64,000 nucleotides of DNA. Origin: Microbacterium sp. Nx66. Lineage in GTDB: Bacteria; Actinomycetota; Actinomycetes; Actinomycetales; Microbacteriaceae. A model generated the notes under the pieces. That model saw nothing but the letters and a program-made list of their open reading frames with translations. It was not told the DNA's origin and did not search any database. The DNA is taken from assembly GCF_904066215.1 (NCBI RefSeq), contig NZ_LR880474.1, positions 2,170,001 to 2,234,000 of the forward strand, in the 5' to 3' direction. Below, in pieces: positions 9,592-18,536 of the stretch (the stretch's first letter is position 1; each line of letters starts with the position of its first letter). The position numbers were made by a program, and so were the translations under genes.

Positions 9592-10242
9592 GTGAAGACC
9601 ACAGCTCTGCGCCGCCCGGCGGCCCCGATCGCCCTCGCAGCCACCCTCCTCGCCGCATTCCTCGTCCTCTTCTCCCCGCTCTCCGCGTCCGCCCATGACG
9701 CGCTCGTGTCGTCGTCGCCTGCGGCGGACAGCTCCGTGGAGACGCTGCCCTCCGAGCTCACCCTCACCTTCAGCGCGGAGCTCATCGACGGCGAAGGAGC
9801 GACGGAGCTGACCGTCACGGATCCGGCCGGTCAGTCCGTCATCGACGGCACTCCCACGGTCGAGGGCGCCATCGTGACGCAGCCCCTGCTCGGCTCCGGG
9901 CCCGCCGGTGAGTACCACGTCGTCTGGAAGGTCGTCTCGAGCGACGGCCACCCGACCTCCGGCGAGTTCTCCTTCACCGTCACGGTCGGCGACGAGGCCA
10001 CGCCGTCGGACGAGCCCACCACCGCTCCCCCGACGTCGGCGCCGCCGACGGAGCAGACCGCCGCCCCCGAGGCGACCGCGACGACGGCACCGGACGCGGG
10101 AGACGATGCGGGAGCCCCTTCGGGGTGGATCTGGGTGCTCGCGATCCTCGTGCTCGCCGCGCTGGCCCTTGTCGTCTGGCTCGTCCTGCGCCGCCGCCGG
10201 GGACCGGCTCCGACCGATTCCGCTACCCCCTCGGAGCGATAG
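9592..10242 (+). CDS. CopC-domain, membrane-anchored extracytoplasmic protein
   Basis: 216 residues. A Sec signal peptide ends at ASA about residue 34, leaving His35 as the mature N-terminus (the first copper ligand in CopC folds). The CopC domain continues to about 130, with SSDGHPTSG supplying a second histidine. A Pro/Thr/Ala linker (about 135-175) follows, then one membrane helix (WIWVLAILVLAALALVVWLVL) and an Arg-rich cytoplasmic end. Such proteins bind copper outside the cell. No copD or copper exporter is adjacent; instead lpd follows nine bases downstream. Confidence 0.85.
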   Translation: MKTTALRRPAAPIALAATLLAAFLVLFSPLSASAHDALVSSSPAADSSVETLPSELTLTFSAELIDGEGATELTVTDPAGQSVIDGTPTVEGAIVTQPLLGSGPAGEYHVVWKVVSSDGHPTSGEFSFTVTVGDEATPSDEPTTAPPTSAPPTEQTAAPEATATTAPDAGDDAGAPSGWIWVLAILVLAALALVVWLVLRRRRGPAPTDSATPSER

Positions 10243-10251
10243 GCTTAAGGC
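10240..10251 (+). promoter_or_regulatory. -10 element of leaderless lpd mRNA, overlapping the copC stop
   Basis: TAGGCT at 10240-10245 overlaps the copC TAG stop and ends six bases before the lpd ATG. The same hexamer and spacing precede copC, so lpd probably has its own leaderless transcript besides any read-through. Confidence 0.55.
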
Positions 10252-11649
<1,398 letters not shown>

Positions 11650-11660
11650 TCCGACGCCTC

Positions 11661-11698
11661 GAGAAGGCCCGGTCCGCGCAGGCGGACCGGGCCTTCTC
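11661..11698. terminator. Strong bidirectional terminator
   Basis: A perfect 17-bp stem (11661-11677 with 11682-11698) with a four-base loop. It separates lpdA from the convergent FAD monooxygenase gene. Confidence 0.85.
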
Positions 11699-11701
11699 GC
11701 G

Positions 11702-12823
11702 TCAGAGGCCGCGCATGGTGATGAGACCGGTCGTCCACGGGCGCAGCGCGGAGGAACCGAGCGTACGCACCAGCCCCTCCCGCACGGCGACGACCGGGGC
11801 GACCGCCGGAGCCCCCATCGCCATGAAGAACGCGGAGCGATGATGCGCCTTCCGCGCCGCCCGCTGGACCTCCCGGGCGAAGCCGTCGAGGACGGGGGCG
11901 GCGCCGCGGTCGGTCCGGCGCAGCGCCGCGACCAGCCGGAGCGCATCCGCCCAGCCGAGGTTCATGCCCTGGCCGCCGATCGGGCTCACCTCGTGCGCGG
12001 CGTCGCCGAGTAGCACGATCCGTCCGCGGTGCAGCCGTCGAGCCGCGTGCTGGGCCGCGCGGAACGAGGAGACAGGCGCGGTGGGGTCGACCTCGAGCCT
12101 CTCCCCGGTCCGGTGACCGACGATGTCCGCCAGCTCGGCGGCTGTGGACACCGTCCGACCACGGTCTTCGCGCACCACCCAGCGGCGCCGGCCGCCCGGC
12201 AACGGGAAGGACTCGACGAGGCCGTCCGGCTCGAAGTACAGCACGGCGCGATCGTCGGCCGGCGGATCATCGACGTCGAGCATCGCGTAGCCTGCGGTTC
12301 CGGTGCGCGCCCGCCACCCCGCACCGAACGCCTCCCGCAGGGGACTCCGGACGCCCTCGGCGACGACGACGATCGACGCCGTCTCCTCCCGACGTCCGTG
12401 CTCGCCGTCGATCCCGACCCGCACGAACGGCCCCTCGTCGCGGACCGAGCGGACGACGGAGCCGGACTGCAGCGCATCCGGTTGCAGCGTCCGGAGACGG
12501 TCTCGCAGCAGCTCCTCGGTGCGGGGCTGCGCGAGCGTCAGGATCGGACGCTCGGTGGTGAAGGTCAGGGCGGCGAGTCGCCGGCCGCGGCTGCGGACCT
12601 CGCCGCCGGACAGGCGGAGCGCCTCGGAGCGCACGCCAGTACCCACTCCCGCGGCGTCGAGGGCATCGAGCCCCGGTCGATGGATCCCGATCGCCCGCGT
12701 CTGCGTGCCCGGCTCGGGGCGACGCTCGCACACCCGCACCCGGCGACCGTCCTGCCCCACGAGGCAGGCGAGGAGCAGCCCGACCGGACCGCCACCCACC
12801 ACGAGGACATCATGGTCGACCAT
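11702..12823 (-). CDS. FAD-dependent monooxygenase of the type III PKS cluster
   Basis: 373 residues from ATG 12823, preceded by GGGAGGG; a GTG two codons earlier is an alternative. Group A flavoprotein hydroxylase features: GGGPVG near residue 10, an Arg-rich strand (ERRPEPGTQTRA), and LLGDAAHEVSPIGGQGMNLGWADA binding FAD. By analogy with the srsABC logic of Streptomyces phenolic lipids, it may hydroxylate the aromatic product of the neighbouring polyketide synthase. Its 5' end overlaps the methyltransferase by 14 bases, so all three genes are one transcript. Confidence 0.85.
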   Translation of the reverse strand: MVDHDVLVVGGGPVGLLLACLVGQDGRRVRVCERRPEPGTQTRAIGIHRPGLDALDAAGVGTGVRSEALRLSGGEVRSRGRRLAALTFTTERPILTLAQPRTEELLRDRLRTLQPDALQSGSVVRSVRDEGPFVRVGIDGEHGRREETASIVVVAEGVRSPLREAFGAGWRARTGTAGYAMLDVDDPPADDRAVLYFEPDGLVESFPLPGGRRRWVVREDRGRTVSTAAELADIVGHRTGERLEVDPTAPVSSFRAAQHAARRLHRGRIVLLGDAAHEVSPIGGQGMNLGWADALRLVAALRRTDRGAAPVLDGFAREVQRAARKAHHRSAFFMAMGAPAVAPVVAVREGLVRTLGSSALRPWTTGLITMRGL

Positions 12824-13535
12824 CGCCACCCTCCCAGCGCAGTTCGAGCCGAGCGGGCAGGTGCGACCGGACCTCCCAGCCCGGCGGCGCGACGGCCGCG
12901 AGCTCCCGCGGGGTATAGGAGCGGCGGATGCTCAGGAGGCCGTCGACTCGGATGAAGGAGCCCGCGAGAAGGTTTCCCGCGAACGGCCGGGTGCCCACGG
13001 CGAACGCCCCGTAGGCGAGGCGGCTGCGGGCGATGTCGTGGTGGGAGACGAGTCCGCGATCACGGACCAGGGCGCGGGAGTCGTCGAGCACCGCGTGCAG
13101 CGCTGCGGCGTCGAGGTGATGGAGGACGTGGTTGGAGAGCACGACGTCATAGGTGTCGCCCGCCGCCACGAGGTCCCCGGAGAACGCGTGGCGATAGCGG
13201 ATCCCTGCACCGTCGTCGTGTGCCGAGGCCCAGCGGATCGCACGCTCGTCGGCGTCCAGGGCGGTGACATCGGCGCGGAGGCCGTCGCGACGCAGTCTCC
13301 GGACCAGATCGCGGCACAGGTCGCCACCACCGGCGCCGATGTCGAGGATGCGCAGCACACGCCCGGCCGCCGCCCGGGGACGGATGTCCCGCCGATACAG
13401 CCGTCCGGGGCGCGAGACGACCGCGTTGACGGCGCTGAAGCGCCGATACGTGCGACCGAGCGCCTCCTCATCCGCGTCGGGGTCGTCCATGAGCTCGACG
13501 AGGTCGACGGCACGCGCCGACAGGTCCAGGCTCAC
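12810..13535 (-). CDS. Class I SAM-dependent methyltransferase of the type III PKS cluster
   Basis: 241 residues. SAM-binding motif I is LDIGAGGGDL (about residues 63-72), followed by an acidic loop (VTALDADERA) and VVLSNHVLHHL as motif IV/post-motif. It resembles UbiE-like small-molecule O/C-methyltransferases rather than the ICMT-type SrsB. Its start overlaps the synthase stop by four bases. Inferred role: methylation of the polyketide product. Confidence 0.85.
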   Translation of the reverse strand: MSLDLSARAVDLVELMDDPDADEEALGRTYRRFSAVNAVVSRPGRLYRRDIRPRAAAGRVLRILDIGAGGGDLCRDLVRRLRRDGLRADVTALDADERAIRWASAHDDGAGIRYRHAFSGDLVAAGDTYDVVLSNHVLHHLDAAALHAVLDDSRALVRDRGLVSHHDIARSRLAYGAFAVGTRPFAGNLLAGSFIRVDGLLSIRRSYTPRELAAVAPPGWEVRSHLPARLELRWEGGDGRP

Positions 13536-14689
13536 GGTGCGGGCGCGACCACGGTCAGCAGCGCGCTCTCGGCGGTGAGCCCTGGGCCGAAGGCCATCGC
13601 CGCCACGCGGTCACCGGGATCCGCGCCCTCCTGCTCGAGGACGCGCTTCAGCACGAACAGCACGGTCGCACTCGACATGTTCCCGTACTCCCGGAGCGTC
13701 TCGCGCGCGGGTCGCAACTGCACGTCGCTCAGGGCCATCCGCTCCTGTACCCGGTCGAGGATGCTGCGCCCGCCGGGGTGGATCGCCCAGTGGCGCACCC
13801 GCTCGCCCACCCGGCCGGCGGCGAAGGCCTCCGCCAGGTCGTCCTCGCGACCGTAGAGCGGCGTGAGCGCCCCGATGATCGACTCCCCGATGATCTGTGG
13901 GACGGCGGTCGAGAGGATCATCTCGAAGCCCGAGTCGCCGATCGTCCAGGCCATGTCGTCCACGCCCTCCGGCACGATCGCGGTGTGGAAGCCGTCCAGC
14001 CGGAGCGCGGGGACGGCGGTGGGCAGGTCCCGAGCCGTCACGATCCCGGCGGCAGCCCCGTCCGCGAACAGGGAGGAGGCCACGATGGTGTCCGGATCCT
14101 CGGAAGAGCGCAGATGCAGCGTGCAGAGCTCGACGCTGACGACGAGGACGACCGCGTTCTGATCGGCCGCGCAGAACTGTGCGGCCGCGCGCAGGGCCGG
14201 CATCGAGGCGTAGCACCCCATGAAGCCGAGGTGATAGCGCTGGACGGCATCGGACAGGCCGAGCCCGCGCACGATCTCGTACTCGGGGCCCGGGGCATGG
14301 AAGCCGGTGCAGGAGACCGTGATGACGTGCGTCACGTCCGCCCGGTCCAGGTCGGGGTCCGCCTCGAGGGCGCGGCGCGCGACCTCGGCGAAGAGACGGG
14401 AGGCCTCACGCGTGTAGACGTCGTTGCGCGCCTTCGTTCCCGGCGCCAGCAGCCGTCCGGAGGCGCGATCGTAGAACAAGGGCTCATCCTGGTCGGCGTC
14501 ATCGGCCAGCTCCGCGATGACGGTGTGCCGCGTGTCGATGCCGGAGACGTTGAACGACGTCGCCACGATGCGCTGCGCCAGCCGTCCCAGATCGGGCTGG
14601 GCGGCGAAGACGTCGCGTACCTGCTCCTGCACGAGGACGGTCTCGGGGACGATCGTCTGCAGCGATCGGAGCACGGGCGGTCGACTCAT
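13532..14689 (-). CDS. Type III polyketide synthase
   Basis: 385 residues from ATG 14689; a longer open frame upstream has no homology character. The thiolase-fold triad is present: Cys159 in MGCYASMPALR, His304 in WAIHPGGRS and Asn337 in YGNMSS. Such enzymes condense an acyl-CoA starter with malonyl-CoA to alkylresorcinols, alkylpyrones or tetrahydroxynaphthalene. The methyltransferase and flavin monooxygenase immediately downstream suggest a modified phenolic lipid or quinone-like product. Starter preference cannot be told from sequence alone. Confidence 0.92.
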   Translation of the reverse strand: MSRPPVLRSLQTIVPETVLVQEQVRDVFAAQPDLGRLAQRIVATSFNVSGIDTRHTVIAELADDADQDEPLFYDRASGRLLAPGTKARNDVYTREASRLFAEVARRALEADPDLDRADVTHVITVSCTGFHAPGPEYEIVRGLGLSDAVQRYHLGFMGCYASMPALRAAAQFCAADQNAVVLVVSVELCTLHLRSSEDPDTIVASSLFADGAAAGIVTARDLPTAVPALRLDGFHTAIVPEGVDDMAWTIGDSGFEMILSTAVPQIIGESIIGALTPLYGREDDLAEAFAAGRVGERVRHWAIHPGGRSILDRVQERMALSDVQLRPARETLREYGNMSSATVLFVLKRVLEQEGADPGDRVAAMAFGPGLTAESALLTVVAPAP

Positions 14690-14751
14690 GTCGTCACTCA
14701 ACCACCCCGGAGCCGGACACGGAAAGGGGTTGCATCCGGAGAGTCCGCGGC

Positions 14752-15363
14752 CTAGAAGCCGAGGGCGCGGGCGAGCTTCGAGTCGGAGCTCGCCTCTCGG
14801 CCGCCGACCGCGCGCACGGCGCTTTCGATCGCCGCGAAGAACGCCGTGCGGCCGGCGTCGTCGGAGGGGCCTGCGGGCCCGAGTTCGACCTCCCACTCGC
14901 GCCACGCACGTCGCGCCCCGGTGCGCAGGTCGGTCGCCTGGACGTGGTCGTCGACGAATTCCGCCACGACGCCGTCCTGTCCGGTGAGGAGGTACGCCGT
15001 CCTGTCGTTCTCGATACGGGCGAGAGGTTCCAACGGCGCGGTCGTCCAGGCGGCGATCGCCTCGCGCACCGCCGTCGGGATCTCCTCGTCGCCGAGGGGC
15101 CAGCCCTGCTCGACCCGGCCGTCACCCTGCCGCGGACCCTTGATGTGCCACCCCTGGTCCGGTCCGCCGGAGCGACGACGCAGGGCGACACCAGCACGGG
15201 CCAGCGCGCCGTCCGCGGTGTCCAGATAGCGGGCGTCGAGGGCACGGTGCTCGGCAGGCGAGACGGCATCGACACCGGGGATCGCCGCCCAGTCCGGCAG
15301 CGGAGTCCCCTCGTCGACGTCGTACTTGCGCTCGACCTCGACGGTGCGAGAGGGCTCAGTCAT
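14752..15363 (-). CDS. CYTH-domain phosphohydrolase
   Basis: 203 residues. The N-terminal EVERKY (residues 9-14) is the ExExK signature of CYTH triphosphate tunnel enzymes. Further charged strands (RYLDTAD, ALRRRSGG, WHIKGP, ARIENDRTAY, EFVDDHV, EWEVELG) supply the tunnel. Family members hydrolyse inorganic triphosphate or thiamine triphosphate. No CHAD domain is fused. It overlaps the small upstream gene by eight bases. Confidence 0.88.
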   Translation of the reverse strand: MTEPSRTVEVERKYDVDEGTPLPDWAAIPGVDAVSPAEHRALDARYLDTADGALARAGVALRRRSGGPDQGWHIKGPRQGDGRVEQGWPLGDEEIPTAVREAIAAWTTAPLEPLARIENDRTAYLLTGQDGVVAEFVDDHVQATDLRTGARRAWREWEVELGPAGPSDDAGRTAFFAAIESAVRAVGGREASSDSKLARALGF

Positions 15364-15571
15364 CCTCGAGCGTGAGGTCCTCGAGGGCCTCCTCGAACCA
15401 GTAGTCGACCTCGGTGGGGCCGTCGCCCTCGCCTGTGTTCTGCGGCTCGCCGCGGCGGTTGTAGACCACCTGCGTCTCGCTGTAGGGGACGATCAGCTTG
15501 TCGTCCGCGTCGTCGTCGAGGGGGATGATCTGCCCGTCCAGCGGGCCGCCGTGAAGTCGTGCGAGTGCCAT
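15356..15571 (-). CDS. Small acidic conserved protein
   Basis: 71 residues beginning MALARLHGGPLDGQIIPL and ending in an acidic helix (WFEEALEDLTLEDD). No domain recognised. The start is fixed by its short overlap with the CYTH gene and the protein-like N-terminus; the ribosome site is weak. Translational coupling to the CYTH enzyme suggests a related role. Confidence 0.7.
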   Translation of the reverse strand: MALARLHGGPLDGQIIPLDDDADDKLIVPYSETQVVYNRRGEPQNTGEGDGPTEVDYWFEEALEDLTLEDD

Positions 15572-15618
15572 GTGCCCAGGGTAGCGCCGCCCTCCCCCAT
15601 TCGGTGCGACCTGCACGG

Positions 15619-16089
15619 TCAGCCGCCGAGGACTCCGAGGACGGCCCCCGCGATCATCCACGGCCCGAAGGCGATGCGCGTCCTCCGGTCGGCCCGTCCC
15701 GCGGCGAGGAGCACGAGCGCGAAGACCGCCCCGAGTACGAAGGCGGACGACGCGCCCAGGAGGAACGCGCCCCAGCCGTGCCACGCCAGGAGGAGTCCGA
15801 TCACGAGGGCGAGCTTCACGTCTCCTCCTCCCATGCCCGCGTGGCTGATCATCCGCAGCACGGCGTAGAAGCCACCGAGCACGAGGGAGCCGAGCAGGCC
15901 CCGGCCGAGCGGCGCCGCGTCTGCGGTGACGACGGCGTCGACGGAGACCGCCACGACCAGCAGGGCCAGGGTGGGCAGCACGATGCGGTTCGGCAGTCGG
16001 TGCGTGCGGACGTCGATCACGGCGAGCAGGATGCCGATCCCGAGGAGGGCGCCGTGCACGAGACCGAGGAGGGCGAGACGGATGTCCAT
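15619..16089 (-). CDS. Prepilin peptidase (A24 family)
   Basis: 156 residues, about five membrane helices. The two catalytic aspartates are visible: Asp26 in AVIDVRTHRLPN and Asp90 in GMGGGDVKLA. It lacks the N-terminal methylase domain, like TadV/FppA-type archaeal-style prepilin peptidases. It would cleave type IV or Flp pilin leaders at the inner membrane. No pilin or tad genes lie in the window, so its substrates are elsewhere. Confidence 0.88.
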   Translation of the reverse strand: MDIRLALLGLVHGALLGIGILLAVIDVRTHRLPNRIVLPTLALLVVAVSVDAVVTADAAPLGRGLLGSLVLGGFYAVLRMISHAGMGGGDVKLALVIGLLLAWHGWGAFLLGASSAFVLGAVFALVLLAAGRADRRTRIAFGPWMIAGAVLGVLGG

Positions 16090-16192
16090 CCCGGCAGGGT
16101 AGGGAGATCCGGGACGGCGCGGAGCGCCCTGTGGACAACCAGGCGGCGATGTCGGATGTACGAACTAGCGTCAGTCTCATCACTTGCTTTAT

Positions 16193-16208
16193 TCGTACAT
16201 ATCTTCGA
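16193..16208 (+). promoter_or_regulatory. LexA (SOS) box upstream of imuA'
   Basis: TCGTACATATCTTCGA matches 14 of 16 bases of the actinobacterial SOS palindrome TCGAACATATGTTCGA. It ends ten bases before the imuA' ATG, so LexA bound here would block transcription of the mutasome operon. Confidence 0.7.
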
Positions 16209-16218
16209 GGATGGATAC

Positions 16219-17004
16219 ATGGGGATCGGGCTCGATGCGATGACCGCGCTCTCTCCGACCAGCGACACCCGCGCCGGAGAGGTGCTGCGACTGCGCCGCG
16301 AGATCAGCCGGATGCAGCGACGGCGCAGCGAGCACACGCTCCTCCCCCTCGATCCCGCCTTCGCGGCGCTGCTGCCGGAGGAAGGGCTGCAGACGGGCAC
16401 CTCGTACACCGTCTCCCCCTCGCCCGCCCTCGTGCTCGCGCTGCTCAGCGCCTCCTCCGGTCGGGGCCACTGGTGCGCGGTGATCGGCATGCCCACCCTC
16501 GGGGTCGAGGCCGCCGCCGCCTACGGCATCGATCTGAGCCGGCTGATCCTCGTCCCCGACCCGGGAGACCGCTGGCTCGCGGCGGCGTCCGCATTGGCCG
16601 AGGTGGTGCCCCTGATCGTCGTGCAGCCGACGACGAGGGCACGGGACGCCGATGTCTCCCGGTTGAGTGCCCGCCTGCGCGACCGCGGGGCCACACTGCT
16701 CGTGGCGGAGGAACCGGGCGCCGGGCGCTGGGCGCAGAGCGAGGGGACCATCCGACTGCACGACCCTGATTGGCGCGGGCTCGGCGAGGGGTGGGGGCTG
16801 CTCTCGGACTGCACGGTGACGGTCACCGCGCGGACCAGGCACAGCCCCCGCGCCTCGAGCGTGCGCGTGCGACTTCCCGGCGGACACGGAGCCGTGGAGA
16901 CCGCGGCCGCGGAGCTGACCGCCCTGCCGCCGCTCGCTTCCTCCCCGACGGACAGCGCTGCGTCCGCGTCCTCCGACCTCCTCTTCTGGGCGGAGGCGGG
17001 ATGA
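16219..17004 (+). CDS. imuA': ImuA'-like RecA-fold accessory protein of the SOS mutasome
   Basis: 261 residues from ATG 16219, which has GAGG upstream and lies just after the SOS box; longer starts would run through the operator. The protein has a weak RecA-like core (GTSYTVSPSPALVLALLSASSGRGHWCAVIGMP, then RLILVPDPG) without a clean Walker A, as in actinobacterial ImuA'. In mycobacteria it works with ImuB and DnaE2 in DNA-damage mutagenesis. Its stop overlaps the imuB start (ATGA). Confidence 0.85.
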   Translation: MGIGLDAMTALSPTSDTRAGEVLRLRREISRMQRRRSEHTLLPLDPAFAALLPEEGLQTGTSYTVSPSPALVLALLSASSGRGHWCAVIGMPTLGVEAAAAYGIDLSRLILVPDPGDRWLAAASALAEVVPLIVVQPTTRARDADVSRLSARLRDRGATLLVAEEPGAGRWAQSEGTIRLHDPDWRGLGEGWGLLSDCTVTVTARTRHSPRASSVRVRLPGGHGAVETAAAELTALPPLASSPTDSAASASSDLLFWAEAG

Positions 17005-18536
17005 ACGCTCCTCTCCGCGTCCTCGTGCTCTGGTTCCCCGACTGGCCACTGCGGGCGGTGCTGGGCGGAGGGCCGCATCCGCCGACGGCCCTGGTGCAGG
17101 CGAACACGGTCGTCGCCTGCACCGCCTCGGCGCGGGCGCACGGCGTCCGCATCGGGCAGCGCCGCCGCGTCGCCCAGGGCCTGCTCTCCTCGCTGCAGGT
17201 CCTCCCCCACGACGCCGAGAAGGACGAGCGCGCCTTCGTCCCGGTGCTGCAGCTCATCGAGAAGCACGCCCCCGGCGTCACACTCCTGCGCCCCGGCCTC
17301 GCGATCCTGCGCGCCCGCGGCATCGCCCGCTATCACGGCGGAGAGGCCGAAGCGGCGGCGGCGCTGTCCGCGGTCCTCGCTGCGGCCGGCTTCCCCGAGG
17401 TGCGTGTCGGCGTCGCCGACGGCCCCTTCACCGCCGAGATCGCGGCCCGCGGCGCCGCCGCCTGCACCGTCGTCCCGCCCGGCGGATCCCGCGAGTTCCT
17501 GGCCCCCTATCCCGTGCAGGTACTCCGCGACGAGCAGATCAGCGATCTCCTCCTCCGCCTCGGCGTGCGGACCCTCGGCGAGTTCACCGCGCTCGCCCCT
17601 CTCGACGTCCGCGACCGCTTCGGCGAGCACGGCGCCCGCCTGCAGGCCCTCGCCGCCGGCGCCGATTCCCGCCCGCTGGCCCCTCGGCCGCCGGATCCCG
17701 AACTGGCCAGGACCATCGAGTTCGAGTCCCCTCTCGGCGGCACCGACCAGGTGGCCTTCGCCGTGCGGCAGACCGCCGATGCCGTGATGCTCGCCCTGGC
17801 GGATGCATCCCTCGTGTGCACCGAGGTGCGGATCGACCTGACCGACGACGACGGCGTCGTCCACTCCCGCACCTGGCTGCATCCGACGAGCTTCGACGCC
17901 GCCGACCTCGTGGACCGCGTGCGCTGGCAGCTGGAGGCGCTGGCCGCCCTGACCGCCCGCGAACCCGTCGATGAGGCGAGGGCATTCGGGGGCATCGTGG
18001 CCGCCCGCCTCCTCCCCGTCGCCGTGGACGACGCCGCCCACCACCAACCGGGGCTCTTCGGCTCGGGTACCGATGAGCGGCTGCACCACGCGGTCTCGCG
18101 GGTGCAGACCATGCTGGGGCATCAGGGCGTGGTCACCGCCGCCCTCTCCGGAGGGCGCTGGCTCGCCGACCGCCAGGTGCTCACGCCATGGGGCGAGCGT
18201 CCGGTGCCTCCGCGTGATCCGCGGTCCCCCTGGCCGGGGAGCCTCCCGGATCCCCTCCCCTCCGAGGTGTTCCGGCCCCCGCGTCCCATCGGCGTCGTCG
18301 CGGCGGACGGGAGCACGATCGACGTCGATGACCGCGGCGCCCTCACGCACGATCCCGCCCGCATCGACGGGGCGACCGTGCAGGCCTGGGCCGGCCCGTG
18401 GCCCGTGCACGAACGGCGCTGGAGCACGGGCGGCGGCAAACGAGGACACCGGCTCCAGATCGTCGACGACCGCGACCGCGCCTGGCTGGTCTTCCTGGCC
18501 GGCGAGCGCTGGTGGGCCGAGGGGAGGTACCGCTGA
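17001..18536 (+). CDS. imuB: ImuB, inactive Y-family polymerase adaptor
   Basis: 511 residues, beginning with the characteristic VLVLWFPDWPL. Y-family palm, finger and little-finger regions follow, then a C-terminal extension. A beta-clamp binding motif QPGLFG occurs at residues 349-354. ImuB connects DnaE2 and ImuA' to the sliding clamp and is usually catalytically dead. The 1-4-base overlaps at both ends make this a strictly coupled three-gene operon. Confidence 0.93.
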   Translation: MNAPLRVLVLWFPDWPLRAVLGGGPHPPTALVQANTVVACTASARAHGVRIGQRRRVAQGLLSSLQVLPHDAEKDERAFVPVLQLIEKHAPGVTLLRPGLAILRARGIARYHGGEAEAAAALSAVLAAAGFPEVRVGVADGPFTAEIAARGAAACTVVPPGGSREFLAPYPVQVLRDEQISDLLLRLGVRTLGEFTALAPLDVRDRFGEHGARLQALAAGADSRPLAPRPPDPELARTIEFESPLGGTDQVAFAVRQTADAVMLALADASLVCTEVRIDLTDDDGVVHSRTWLHPTSFDAADLVDRVRWQLEALAALTAREPVDEARAFGGIVAARLLPVAVDDAAHHQPGLFGSGTDERLHHAVSRVQTMLGHQGVVTAALSGGRWLADRQVLTPWGERPVPPRDPRSPWPGSLPDPLPSEVFRPPRPIGVVAADGSTIDVDDRGALTHDPARIDGATVQAWAGPWPVHERRWSTGGGKRGHRLQIVDDRDRAWLVFLAGERWWAEGRYR

